DNA from: CAZVYJ01 sp964631565
GTDB taxonomy: Bacteria > Planctomycetota > Phycisphaerae > SM23-33
Direction of reading: 5' to 3'
NCBI GenBank assembly: GCA_964631565.1
Contig: CAZVYJ010000003.1
Location: 41,072 to 105,071 of the forward strand
DNA: 64,000 bases
The notes under the pieces were generated by a model. It had not been told where the DNA came from. It was given only the letters and a program-made list of their open reading frames with translations, and searched no databases. Position numbers and translations under genes: made by a program. Positions 53,601 to 61,381 of the stretch are shown one piece after another (the first letter of the stretch is position 1; the number at the start of each line of letters is the position of its first letter).

Positions 53601-55271
53601 GGCGTACTCAGAGAGGAATTTCTTCGCGACGGCATGGGCGGCGTTGATGTCGCCCTGGTTGACCGCGTTGATAGCCGCGTCGGCGCGAACCAGCGGGTCG
53701 TTGCTGGGCGTCTTGGCGTCGATTTTCTGTTTGACGGCCTGGAATTTCGGATTGTCGCCGAAATTCGCCTTGTCGCCGGCCATTGCGGCGGCCATGGTCA
53801 CAAGCTGCGGGCAGCCGCCTAGCTTGTTGGCCATCTCGTCCAGGAAGGAGATTTTCTCGTCAACGCTGAACAGGGCGCTGCCCATTACATTTGACCTCAC
53901 GTGCACTTCGCTGAACGTCCCGGGGTAGGCGGCTATGTAGTTCCTTGCCGCGGCAATCAGCAGGTCCTTGCGTTCAAGTCGGTTGAACGTGGGCATGAGG
54001 TTCGTGTTTTGGTCGATGATGTACTTGAACGTCTTGTCCTTGTAATTTGCGGCCAGGACGGCGTCGATGTTCTGCCCCTTGGTTTCGGTCAGCAGGAAAT
54101 CCAGCCACCTGATCGGCAGGACGGGTATCTGAGCCTGTATGAGTGCGAGTTTTTCCGGATTCGCGAAATAGCGTGAGCAGAAGTTTTCTATCTGTCCGCT
54201 CGCCGGAACGAAATTGTTCGGCGTCTTGGCCAGAAGTGCGCTGATTTTTGCTGATACATCCGCGGGTGACAGAAGGGCCTTGCCCTCTATCGCGAAAACC
54301 TGCGGCATTTCGCCCATGATTCCCAGATAGGTTCCGTAATCCGCCGGATTCTTGGAATCGCGGTAAACCGGTTCGAGGGCGAGATAGGCCCGGCCGGCCT
54401 TCAACTTGGCGTCGTCGGTTTCCAGAACGCCGGCGTTCCTGAAGCGGTTGATTATTTCCAGGCTGACGGGCTGTTTGCTTCGGCTCATGGCTTCAAGCAC
54501 GAAATCCACCCGCTCCTGGTAGTTCATTTCCGGATCGGCGTTTCTGAGAATATGGTCTATGTCGGCATAGTTTGACGGAACGCCTTTTACCATGACCATC
54601 AGCGTCTGGTAGAACCTTTCCCGCGGCTCTTTGCCAAGCAGGAAATTGTCCGCCGCCTGTCGGAGCATCTGGTGGATTCTGTAGACGCGTTCGCCCTGGG
54701 GGTACGTTGTCATTATCAGCTCGGCGATTTCCCTCGCCTTGGGTGCGTCGGGAATCTCGATGAGCCTTTCGAGCAACTGCTGCCCCATGTCCCACCCGCG
54801 ATCGGTCGGGCCGAATATCTGCAGATACTTTTTGTATTCGTCGGCGTACGGGCCTTTGGAAAGGACGTAAATCAGGGCTTTTTCGAGGCTTGGCGTGCGG
54901 TTGTTTTCGAGGCGGGCGTATGCGACGTATCGCACCAGGGCCTTGCGGCTGTCGGACAGGTTCTCGGCGAGTTCCGCGCCCTGCAGCAGCAGGGCCGGGT
55001 CTTTGCCTTCCGTAATATCGAGAAGCGTGTCGATTCTCTTACTTGCCGTAATCACTCGCCCGTCAGCCATCGCGGCGTCGAACGATATTTTCAACGCTTC
55101 GGGATTCGGCGACTGGCCGGTAAGCAGCTCGCCCAGCGCCTTGTCGACCTCCTCGTACTTTTTTTGTGCGAGAAGCGCCTTGGCATCATCGATGGGGGCG
55201 GCAAAAAGACTGCCGGCAGCTGCCGTGATAATAGCAAACGACAATATCGTAGCTTTAAGCGTCCTGTTCAT
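47637..55271 (-). CDS. Giant exported TPR and beta-repeat protein (2544 residues)
   Basis: The longest gene in the window. The signal peptide ends A-A-P-I. Residues about 30-1250 are helical repeats of the TPR/alpha-solenoid kind. Then come beta modules at about 1370, 1815 and 2160, each with a D-x-D-x-D-x-(S/T)-D-x-x-D signature, an E-T-x-x-x-S-G-x-F strand, and a G-D-x-(V/I/L)-x-x-x-Y-x-D strand. A PA14-like carbohydrate-binding beta segment lies near 1560-1660. The C-terminal 250 residues are TPRs again. It likely spans the periplasm or cell surface. AAAGG precedes the ATG. It is the first gene of the operon that ends with ExbB/ExbD and DUF4159. Confidence 0.85.
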   Translation of the reverse strand: MNRTLKATILSFAIITAAAGSLFAAPIDDAKALLAQKKYEEVDKALGELLTGQSPNPEALKISFDAAMADGRVITASKRIDTLLDITEGKDPALLLQGAELAENLSDSRKALVRYVAYARLENNRTPSLEKALIYVLSKGPYADEYKKYLQIFGPTDRGWDMGQQLLERLIEIPDAPKAREIAELIMTTYPQGERVYRIHQMLRQAADNFLLGKEPRERFYQTLMVMVKGVPSNYADIDHILRNADPEMNYQERVDFVLEAMSRSKQPVSLEIINRFRNAGVLETDDAKLKAGRAYLALEPVYRDSKNPADYGTYLGIMGEMPQVFAIEGKALLSPADVSAKISALLAKTPNNFVPASGQIENFCSRYFANPEKLALIQAQIPVLPIRWLDFLLTETKGQNIDAVLAANYKDKTFKYIIDQNTNLMPTFNRLERKDLLIAAARNYIAAYPGTFSEVHVRSNVMGSALFSVDEKISFLDEMANKLGGCPQLVTMAAAMAGDKANFGDNPKFQAVKQKIDAKTPSNDPLVRADAAINAVNQGDINAAHAVAKKFLSEYAGRIPGDLDDAKSCEELAAYDVLAKHWNFCYPNPDATVVFAETWAPRLSNGEVWTWLLRRVREFQKFDTLLKITPNYFAAVGTGQGKPDALSELTNLRNPEGNTDFILAPYYDKMGDYALRNLYYQRGLYNEKRQLFVNEVAKILTRPGYVMKDMWLLPQLMNDLNAWASPDVKIPPEVIAALWNSYIAWSNETGSYDPGIEHGIYALYKKAQLPQQAEAHWNGYLVFLQKRPVADRISALNMFIRYGTLDVEEEGKQIPQMRVHTILKVMRPLYDSVLPESSPKISLTWNLPGELKNMISKWQPGPNRDEAIALAATLSKISLDRYLYDGPWGPYYEMLDLLCKEAVARKDWPEVLRLTDSLAKVMAIQGGWEYWFSYAIKPMLTLLEENGAYQLAFAFAADLEKEGNPAEAIAKQIAMAKAKLANHIPNLIPVAATDPTYNLHLAAHYLSLGDQGKAWELTLSKLDLLPTAWQSLDADYVAWAADQMRRQKLLNQALQFVRGILLQESDLDPETAAQLLVIRGDIYRDMENYQAARLEYEGLRQNNRYQATQAGLVATYRLIGLMILTKDYNTAEGLLERLIDSNSPQTQAEAYYLYAKMAFEQGEYRQAKEYVQKVRDRVSDHVEAALLEGELNLYLPGGLQYTEVAVGDPRLSTVVMPGRQLTLKLRDPNLSVARGGMAIPVVITTSNGGDVEHIKLLPSSADKNLFLGNISTTLGKPAKDNLVLEVNGDDVVSYIIDPEFQKANDLSYPPKTLQIRSDARLAASSGKILTEEEEKARELELKMQKVVEIGSRRFDIQRSGQTVRPGSDIYVQVTDLDRDVSDEPDTVTVDIRTTSGDRLGGFPLKETGPHTGMFRGTVPTGIPLPKASASDTEAGKNPGTAINSTAPATWSSAADGKKPKWFEVDTMSSFEIAGFAAKIPHLSTVQAMSLWGMLSDDYEKLAVWPETNVSATGGLTIDIANEARGSSVDQIRRHLKVATTSSYQQDSLKYDRADTPMKGKDGWTTNRITGTFYLPGKQSLELQFTQPVSPNNWQTAYLFIDGQLIIGGTINADTIKQTGKITLEKGCHKMEILLTDYWQNSTVSVGYRMDDGTIAPLPEDWFSTVKNPELADFLRTKGKVEIKDDMLNVTFAKPIRLRKLKLVFEDFTETAVSIDSITVKDVAGKTILPVPNDFSTATTNNVLEIAPGDEIEFVYTDPKTLQQNNQIRTTKLNSSYFNGNVSIAYEFITQVDGIMNFNYYPARRCRTGDQLVIMVTDYDEDTTDQRDVVDVLVTTSSGEKLRLQALETAKGLSAAYENHAGQFMAILKTGDQTGKDTIKVVPGDRLIVSYVDRENTNPGIPIERTTSIEGASNAKPELTVYRTSVERTEKKSLSVKEGEESIDFDTLIVATHPDYKAEGAENAATQADASGVIPISANAPLLLEVKYPTMALHQGSKFYVEAVADSELAAAKKEQREPEILQAELSVENVAGLASRKGYPVRLQSHIRRDDNQMLQDGCFAGVIRFQLGSPGDPVNDLVIPETSLGTLERTRSAEELYDKVPTLLVAGNDTVHIRLVDAEGKQVSESRVRLVSDAMMEIADDAYRVRRNAIHIGEKFFIRIDDPDQDTSDLRDSVVVELKASSGDTARLVLSETLDHSGIFTGSIQPVYKNEKPTTNPDEAVKDEDQLRVDFGDEVTLSYVDAMSLASAGSRDIVKTAKIYLGSDGNLTVFTKRFPDSETAVKTRLLMAEAFFELAKGHRKLGQTEEAAQKIARGKEILEEALRDYPETTLMAHSEYLLANLAQELGNYQEAIGRYSQVIQNYGESEYAPISQFKKALCFEKMDNYDQACEEYVKLTYIYPNSPLVADATLRLANYYYTKKSYEVAGKVFLKFQQNNPHHEKAPKALFLSAQCACKNQDYTLAVKTFQMLIDEYPDEKDLRAEAMYWKGDTLVLAHDNMGAYRAFKKLTWDYPETKWAKIARGRLTEDVFINIAENEAEEASR

Positions 55272-55450
55272 GAATCAGACCTTTCCGGATATTGGTTTAT
55301 TTCGACTTTTATCTCGTTTGTTTTTCTTGTCTTACTGCTTCTTTATATAACTGCGGCGCGGCCCAAAAGTACTGCATATATACGCGCATAACCGACGGCC
55401 GGCTTGTCTTGAAAACTGCCTAGCCGTGCGGTTGTCATTTTATAGGGGTT

Positions 55451-58069
55451 TTATTTTTCGACACATTCCATGTCGTACACGAAATTGTCGGCATCGAAAA
55501 AGTTCGCCTGTCCCCTGAAAGCGTCTTCCTCTTCCGACCACAGGTAGCATCGCAGGGCGAATTTCTGATTCAGCCCCGGCTTGATGCGTATGTCGGGTCG
55601 TGCCGGTACGGCGCATTCGATGATATACCAGCCGTCGTCAGTTTGGCCGGCGGCGCCTTTGATATCGCCCGGCTTGTAGGCGTCTCTGTACCAAAGTTGG
55701 CCGTTATGCAGGTTCATCCGGTCGTTGAGGAAGTCCCATATCTCTCCGCCGACTTCCAGCCCGCGTTTGTTCATCGGCGGGCGGACGGAGAATCGCAGAT
55801 TGTCGCGGCCGTGGAACCAGCCGTCGTTGGCGGCGTCAAGGTCGAAGCCTGCGATGACTTTCTTGTTGCTCTTTATGGCGAAGTAATAGTTGTCGTCGTC
55901 CCATGCGATATAGAGTTTGGCCTTTATGTCGCGGTACGGCTTGGGGGTCGTCACGTTGGGCATGGAGTAGACTTCTTTCCATTCTTCATCTTCAGGCTTG
56001 CCGTCGATTTTCGGCGTCGATTTTACGATTTTCTTGTCGGCCCAGTTCAGTTCGCCTTCGTTGAGTGTGTGCTCCTTGCCTTCGAAATCCTTGTATGTTC
56101 CGTATGGATAGCCCGGCGTAAGGCCGCCTGCCATCAGTCGCTTCATGCAGTCGCCGCCCATTTCGGCGGTCCAGCCGAACCGCTTTTCGTCCAGCGGTAC
56201 GCGGGGGTCATCATCCGGAACGCCGTTGCCGTTGGCGTCTGCGCTCTGGTTGATTATCGATTTCCTGAGCGTCAGCCATGCCCGGGGCGGCTGGATTTCG
56301 TAATTTGTGCCCATAAAATGGAAGTTTTCGCCGCACCTGGCGGAGAAACTCCACGGCGCGTCAGGGAAGCAGAATGTGGAAATGCCGCTGTTCATCGCCC
56401 ACGAGTGCATGAGGTGGCCGAATTCGTGCGTCGGGAACCACCACCAGCCCGGTTTGGTGCCGTGTCCGAACCCGGTGAAGCACGAGCCGAGTTCGTAGCC
56501 GGTGTTGCCGATTTCGTGGCCGAGATAGAACGCATACCAGCCGGCCGTCCCGCAGACATCGACGAACCAGAAGTCATGCAGGTCCTTGCCCTGGGCTTCC
56601 ACGCCTTCCGCGAATCGCTGCACCACTTCTTCCGTCAGCAAGCCGGGTGCGGGGCATTCTTCCTCGACGATGACATAGGTCCATTCGAGGTTGACCTTGC
56701 AGTGCGTGTGCCGCCATATCCACAGGCGCATCGTCTCGAATTCGCTTTTCAGCGTTTCGATATCCTCATCGTCCAGCACGCGAGTCGATTTGTTGCCCTT
56801 GAGGTCCTCTGAGACGACGTTTTTGTAAACCACGACCAGGGCCGGCGCAGTCACCCAGTCCACCTTACCGGGTTCAGGCAGCGTGGCGAACGCGTATTCG
56901 CCGGAGTAGCCGTCTTTCATGACTTTCCAGCTGCGACGCTGATACGCCAGCGAAAGATCCTTGCGGTCGGAGAATGTCTCAGGAATGCATTCAACCGGCG
57001 AGCCGATGTGGTAATAGTATCGTGTTGCGAGCTTAAGGTCCTTCAGCACCACGCGGTGCGCGGTGGTCGGTGTTTTGTCTTCGTAGGATTCTTCACAGTT
57101 TTCGTCCGGGCCGTACCGGAGTATCGTGGGCTTGGGGTCCAGCGACGTCCACTCGATGACGGCCTTTGTGCGGTCGTTTTCGTCCAGAGAGATCGTGGGT
57201 GTCGGATCGGCCATGTCGGGAGTTGTCGCGATGACTCTGCCTGACGTCCAGTCCGTCGCAAGGATTCTGCCGCTGCCGTCTATGACCATCTCTCGCGGAT
57301 TGAACCACATCGTTGTACTGCAGGCGAAGCTGTTTGTCTCTTTGAAGTCGGTCTGCGAGAAACAGCGTATCCGCCCGCGGTCGATGACGTACAGGTTGCC
57401 TTTGTTGTCCAGCGTCAGCCCCTCCGGCCACATGTTTATGTCGTGTATTACTGTCGGGTCCGACAGTTCGCCTGGTTTTGTCGGCAGCGGCATTATGAGG
57501 ATTCTGTTATTTCCGGTATCCGAGATATACAGTTTGCCGTCAGCTATCGCTATGCCCGCGGGATTCTTCAGCGGCGAGGTCATGACGTCGTCGGTGGGAA
57601 TTTTATCGATTACGAAAAGCTGCTTCTCGGCGTCCTTGTCGAAAACGATTACGCGCGAGTCGCCGGTGTCGCAGACATAGATTCGCCCGTCCGGACCTGC
57701 GAGCACGGTTCGCGGTTCCAGCATGCCGCCTATGGTTTTCAGCATCTTGCCGCTGCCGTCGAATATGACCAGTTCGCCTGCCTGGTTTTCGTTCTGGCCT
57801 TTTACGTTCGTAACCAGTATTCGCCCGTCGGCGTCGATGGCGAGGCCGGCCGGTCGCTCCAGGTACTGCGAGCCGAACTCGGCTATCTTCTCGCCCTTGC
57901 GCGACATGATGACGATGGACTTCTGTGCACCCTGGCAGCTTACGACCAGGTCGCCGTTGTCTTTAATCGCCAGTCCGTATGAAAAACTCAGTTTGGCGGT
58001 CTCCGCTGCGGCGATTGATGCCGCTGCGGCAAGAACGAACGCTATTGTCAGGCACGATATTTTTTTCAT
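55451..58069 (-). CDS. Secreted multidomain peptidase-like protein with NHL propeller
   Basis: An 872-residue exported protein. After the signal peptide (ends A-A-A-E), residues about 25-310 form an NHL-type six-bladed propeller (I-Y-V-C-D-T-G-D-S-R and L-Y-I-S-D-T-G-N-N-R blades). A fibronectin-III-like purple-acid-phosphatase-type N-domain follows. The metalloprotease region contains H-E-F-G-H (near 550), the HExxH zinc motif, in W-F-P-T-H-E-F-G-H-L-M-H. The last 200 residues resemble CBM9 (K-I-D-G-K-P-E-D-E-E-W). The ATG at 58069 has GGAG upstream. The longer frame overlaps the next gene upstream and is rejected. Likely an extracellular protease or glycoprotein-degrading enzyme. Confidence 0.78.
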   Translation of the reverse strand: MKKISCLTIAFVLAAAASIAAAETAKLSFSYGLAIKDNGDLVVSCQGAQKSIVIMSRKGEKIAEFGSQYLERPAGLAIDADGRILVTNVKGQNENQAGELVIFDGSGKMLKTIGGMLEPRTVLAGPDGRIYVCDTGDSRVIVFDKDAEKQLFVIDKIPTDDVMTSPLKNPAGIAIADGKLYISDTGNNRILIMPLPTKPGELSDPTVIHDINMWPEGLTLDNKGNLYVIDRGRIRCFSQTDFKETNSFACSTTMWFNPREMVIDGSGRILATDWTSGRVIATTPDMADPTPTISLDENDRTKAVIEWTSLDPKPTILRYGPDENCEESYEDKTPTTAHRVVLKDLKLATRYYYHIGSPVECIPETFSDRKDLSLAYQRRSWKVMKDGYSGEYAFATLPEPGKVDWVTAPALVVVYKNVVSEDLKGNKSTRVLDDEDIETLKSEFETMRLWIWRHTHCKVNLEWTYVIVEEECPAPGLLTEEVVQRFAEGVEAQGKDLHDFWFVDVCGTAGWYAFYLGHEIGNTGYELGSCFTGFGHGTKPGWWWFPTHEFGHLMHSWAMNSGISTFCFPDAPWSFSARCGENFHFMGTNYEIQPPRAWLTLRKSIINQSADANGNGVPDDDPRVPLDEKRFGWTAEMGGDCMKRLMAGGLTPGYPYGTYKDFEGKEHTLNEGELNWADKKIVKSTPKIDGKPEDEEWKEVYSMPNVTTPKPYRDIKAKLYIAWDDDNYYFAIKSNKKVIAGFDLDAANDGWFHGRDNLRFSVRPPMNKRGLEVGGEIWDFLNDRMNLHNGQLWYRDAYKPGDIKGAAGQTDDGWYIIECAVPARPDIRIKPGLNQKFALRCYLWSEEEDAFRGQANFFDADNFVYDMECVEK

Positions 58070-58110
58070 CTCACTGCTCCGGGTGTTCTTTCGGTGTCGG
58101 GGAATAATTG

Positions 58111-59856
58111 CTATTTCATCTTCGGCGGCGCGATTTTCAGTTTGCTCGGGTCTTCCGGTATATCGCACACCACGCGGAAGCCGACCAGCAGCGACTTTGC
58201 CGTAGGCAGCTTGGGTTCTTCGGTCTGTATTCGGAACCGGCAGCTTGACCTGCAGTGCCACGGGAAGTTGACCCAGCTTCCGCCGCGGCAGACGCGCATC
58301 GTATCGCTGCTGTGATACCCCGTCGGGTCGACCGCTCGGTCGGACGTATACGGGGCGTAAATGTCGCTGCACATCTCCCACACGTTACCGTGCATATCGT
58401 AGAGTCCCCACGCGTTTGGCTTGAGCGATCCGACGGGCATTGTCTGCATAGCGTACCTGCCCGGGCTGCCGCCGCCGTAAACGTAGTTGCCGTCGTAGTT
58501 GGCGTGGTCGGTATCAAGCGATTCACCAGTGCTGAACGGGGTTTTAGAGCCGGCCCGGCAGGCGTATTCCCACTGGGCTTCGGTCGGGAGGTGGACGTTG
58601 TATCGCGTTCTGCGAGTGACTTCGCTGCAGAATTTGTTCGCATCGTCCCACCTTACCGATTCGACCGGCAGATTTTCGCCCCTGAACCTGCTGGGCAGGG
58701 GTGAGCATCCGTCGAACAGCGGCGGGACCAGCCTGTCGCCCTTCATTTTCGTTCCGGGCGCGTAGCGGACGATTACTTCGAACTGTTTCTGGGTCACCTC
58801 GTAGGCTCCCATGTAAAACGCTTTTCTTATGGTTACGGGGTGCTGTGGGCCTTCGTTGTCGCAGCGCCTTTTTTCGCCTTCCGGCGCACCCATGAGAAAC
58901 TTGCCGCACGGAACAAGAACAAACTTTATCGTCACGCCGTGAACCAGCTCTATCTCGAGTTCCTTATCGAGATACACGTTTCCCAGGTACCCGGTGCGAA
59001 GCTGCTTTTCGAGCGACTCAACTTCCCTGGACATCTCGTCGCCGAGCTGTTCGGCCGGCATGTCGTCTTCCTGCAGTAAAGTGCCCACCGCACCAAGCTC
59101 GGTGACTCTGGCGTCGACAATTTCGCCCAGCTTTTTGGCCGAGGCGTCGAACGTGTCGCGAAGGCTTACCACCCAGGGATGATCTTCCGGCAGCGCCAGT
59201 CTTGCCTCCGCCAGTTCCTCGCCGATTGTCTCGGTCTGCTCCATCTGCATTCTGATGGCTTCGGCGGGTTCGGCTTCCTTGCTTTCCATGGCCGGCGCCT
59301 TGTTGGGCTCGTGCTTCTCGGTTAATTGCGACGCCAGCTGCGGCAGCTGTTCGATAAGCAGGCTCCACCTGTTGCCGTAAACCCGAGCGAAGGCGGTGAC
59401 CGTTCCGCTTTCCACATCGCACAGACGCGCTGTCAGCCAGAATCTGCCGTTGGGCGATTTATAAACGGCCGGCGCGAGAACGAACTTGAATTCGCGCAGT
59501 GCGGCGGAGAGTTTTTCTTTTGCAATCTGCCCGAGAGAAAAGCTCGGTATATGTCCGGTGGTCATGCCGGCTTCTTTGAATAAGGCCATCACCTTATCGG
59601 AGCCGATAACCTGGAAATTTTTCGCCAGTGCGGCAGATATCAGCGGGTCCAGGTCCGAAACGGAGGGATCCTTTGCTCCGAATTCGCTGGCGGCCCTGAC
59701 CGGCAGAACCGCTATGGTGGTTGTGTCTGCGGCGTTTGCAGCGGCCAGAGGGGCCAGGCCCGCAGCGGCTGCGGCCAGAAGACATAATGTTATATTTAGC
59801 GTTCTGCGGCAGGCATCAGACCGCACTGAAGTTACATAAAGCTTTTTATTCAGCAT
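58111..59856 (-). CDS. SUMF1/formylglycine-generating-enzyme-type exported protein
   Basis: A 581-residue exported protein. After the signal peptide comes a CsgG/TolB-N-like domain (I-A-V-L-P-V-R, then the Leu-rich stretch to about 150), then a coiled-coil linker to about 310. Residues about 315-570 are a sulfatase-modifying-factor fold: F-L-M-G-A-P, L-P-T-E-A-Q-W-E-Y-A-C-R-A, Y-D-M-H-G-N-V-W-E-M and V-C-R-G-G-S-W. The catalytic FGE cysteine pair is only partly matched (H-C-R-S-S-C), and no sulfatase is in the window, so it may be a binding relative. It lies 41 bases upstream of the peptidase-like gene and probably shares its transcript. Confidence 0.85.
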   Translation of the reverse strand: MLNKKLYVTSVRSDACRRTLNITLCLLAAAAAGLAPLAAANAADTTTIAVLPVRAASEFGAKDPSVSDLDPLISAALAKNFQVIGSDKVMALFKEAGMTTGHIPSFSLGQIAKEKLSAALREFKFVLAPAVYKSPNGRFWLTARLCDVESGTVTAFARVYGNRWSLLIEQLPQLASQLTEKHEPNKAPAMESKEAEPAEAIRMQMEQTETIGEELAEARLALPEDHPWVVSLRDTFDASAKKLGEIVDARVTELGAVGTLLQEDDMPAEQLGDEMSREVESLEKQLRTGYLGNVYLDKELEIELVHGVTIKFVLVPCGKFLMGAPEGEKRRCDNEGPQHPVTIRKAFYMGAYEVTQKQFEVIVRYAPGTKMKGDRLVPPLFDGCSPLPSRFRGENLPVESVRWDDANKFCSEVTRRTRYNVHLPTEAQWEYACRAGSKTPFSTGESLDTDHANYDGNYVYGGGSPGRYAMQTMPVGSLKPNAWGLYDMHGNVWEMCSDIYAPYTSDRAVDPTGYHSSDTMRVCRGGSWVNFPWHCRSSCRFRIQTEEPKLPTAKSLLVGFRVVCDIPEDPSKLKIAPPKMK

Positions 59857-60179
59857 AGTTACGTATTGCCTTTCCTGACAGTAAACCGCAACCCTCTTAT
59901 TTCAGACTCCCAGGTTGTCAGATGCTCTATCTGAAACACATCTGCGGCAGGAGGGTTTCCCTTTATAAGGGACTCTGTTGCGTGTTTTTTCCCATTAGGT
60001 TTAGCCGACTATCATACACGATAACTGGAAATTGTGGGGGATGTTATGATTCTCTTTTTAAGATTACGGAACTACGCAAGCACCGGCGGGTTTTGATGTA
60101 TGGCCGCCTTAATCGAATCTGCGGCGTTCTTTTTGGCGGGTCGCAACATAGAGAATATGTCCATGTGAAAGGGCTTGTG
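59857..60179. other. 323-base divergent intergenic region
   Basis: No gene is recognised. It separates two divergent exported-protein genes. A short inverted repeat, TCCCTT-TAT-AAGGGA, lies near 59957-59971 and could be a regulator site; nothing else stands out. Confidence 0.4.
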
Positions 60180-61148
60180 ATGTCACGTTTCACGACTGAT
60201 AAAGGCCGGCTCTCGCGGAAAGCGGCTTTCTGGACGCCCATCGTTCTGCTGGGTGTTTTCACGGCCGTCGGCCCGATTGTTTACTCATGGGCGTTTTTCA
60301 AGAAGCAGCCGCAGGCGGCAAGAGGACCGAACTATACCTATGTACTCGCCATGGACGATGTCGCCGGCGCCAATGTGAGCTGGCTGGATGAAAAACCCGC
60401 CTCCAAGTGCGACGACGAGGACGAAAGCGCGGTCTTCTGGGAGGGAAAGTACTCTCTCAAAATCTGCGGCAGTTCCGCGCTGCTTGAATATCCCGCCGTC
60501 GCATGGGGCCAGCAGGGCAAGGCACACGCCGGCATGCAGTACACCATGAAGACTACGCCCGGCAAGGACCACCTTATCTGGATACGAACCTGGACGAATC
60601 CCAAAAAAGGTTTCGCGCTCCAGGTTGTCGATGACGCGATGGCCGCCCTGATGGATGAGGGCGAGTCGTGGAAGACGATCGACACGGTCTGGACCGAGAG
60701 TACGAAGGAAAACGAGTGGACCGACGTTTTTCTCAAACTGCCGAAAGAGTATGTCATCGACAAGACAACGACGTTCCGCATCGCCTGCCCGGAAGGCTCG
60801 ATGAGCGGCAGCAACAAGGACCAGCCGAAGATAGCATCCACCGGCGCGGTGCTGATTCGCATAATGGACAAGACCGAAAAGCCGGCTGTCGGCGCTGATT
60901 TCGCCACCGAAAGCAAACTGGCCGCCGAACTCGGCCTGCCGAGCAAAGGAATCGTCGGCAGGACGACGCGCGGAATGACGTTCGAAGGTTTTGATGCGCC
61001 TTACCGGCTGATGTCCGACAAAAACCAGGCCGCGGTCATCGTCCGCAGAATCGGCGACGGCATGTATATCAAGATGGAAATGGATGACAACTTCGCCGCC
61101 GAAAACGTTCCGCAGATGGTAGACAAGCTGCTCAGCGAAAAAAAGTAA
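60180..61148 (+). CDS. Membrane-anchored protein of unknown function
   Basis: A 322-residue protein. A short basic N-terminus and one hydrophobic helix (about 17-38, T-P-I-V-L-L-G-V-F-T-A-V) anchor a large extracytoplasmic beta-rich domain. That domain includes W-T-x-S-T-K-E-N-E-W-T and other strands that look like a jelly-roll or carbohydrate-binding fold, but no family is recognised. The ATG at 60180 has AAAGGG upstream. An upstream in-frame ATG lacks a ribosome-binding site. A transposase remnant begins just after its stop. Confidence 0.7.
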   Translation: MSRFTTDKGRLSRKAAFWTPIVLLGVFTAVGPIVYSWAFFKKQPQAARGPNYTYVLAMDDVAGANVSWLDEKPASKCDDEDESAVFWEGKYSLKICGSSALLEYPAVAWGQQGKAHAGMQYTMKTTPGKDHLIWIRTWTNPKKGFALQVVDDAMAALMDEGESWKTIDTVWTESTKENEWTDVFLKLPKEYVIDKTTTFRIACPEGSMSGSNKDQPKIASTGAVLIRIMDKTEKPAVGADFATESKLAAELGLPSKGIVGRTTRGMTFEGFDAPYRLMSDKNQAAVIVRRIGDGMYIKMEMDDNFAAENVPQMVDKLLSEKK

Positions 61149-61150
61149 TA

Positions 61151-61300
61151 CGCAACGACGCCGGAAAACTTGAGGCGATGCGCCGCTGCATTCAGCATGG
61201 CTGTCCGTTCGGGAGAGAGCAATGGGTGAAACAGATGGCTGCGGAATGGGGTATGGAAAGCACGCTTCGGCCTCACGGCCGACCAAAATCAACGCCGTAA
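61151..61300 (+). pseudogene. C-terminal remnant of a REP-associated tyrosine (Y1) transposase
   Basis: The frame reads A-M-R-R-C-I-Q-H-G-C-P-F-G, then W-G-M-E-S-T-L-R-P-H-G-R-P-K, ending in TAA at 61298-61300. This is the characteristic end of IS200-like RAYT transposases (R-x-x-x-x-G-x-P-F-G ... S-T-L-R-P-R-G-R-P). The rest of the protein, including the catalytic HUH and Tyr, is absent. The stop overlaps the REP-like repeat at 61299. It indicates an old RAYT insertion here. Confidence 0.85.
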
Positions 61301-61319
61301 AAGTAGCCTGTCCCCTTTA
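61299..61319 (-). repeat. REP-like repeat, copy 1 (inverted)
   Basis: A 21-base element whose minus-strand reading contains AAAGGGGACAGGCTACTTTT. The same sequence occurs in tandem at 63908-63971 on the plus strand. It directly follows the RAYT stop, as REP-like targets usually do. The upstream RHS coding frame is interrupted here by a stop at 61304-61306. Confidence 0.85.
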
Positions 61320-61381
61320 TCCACTTTATCCACCCCACGGCCGGCGACGCCATCACCGAGGGCGGCGGGCAGTCCGCGTGG

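Noticed and set aside
55643..56812. A 389-codon plus-strand open frame opposite the peptidase-like gene
   Set aside because: Antisense shadow of a well-supported exported protein.
57008..58381. N-terminal extension of the peptidase-like gene upstream of 58069
   Set aside because: The extra residues lack hydrophobic or conserved character and overlap the SUMF1 gene; the ATG at 58069 has a GGAG site and a signal peptide.
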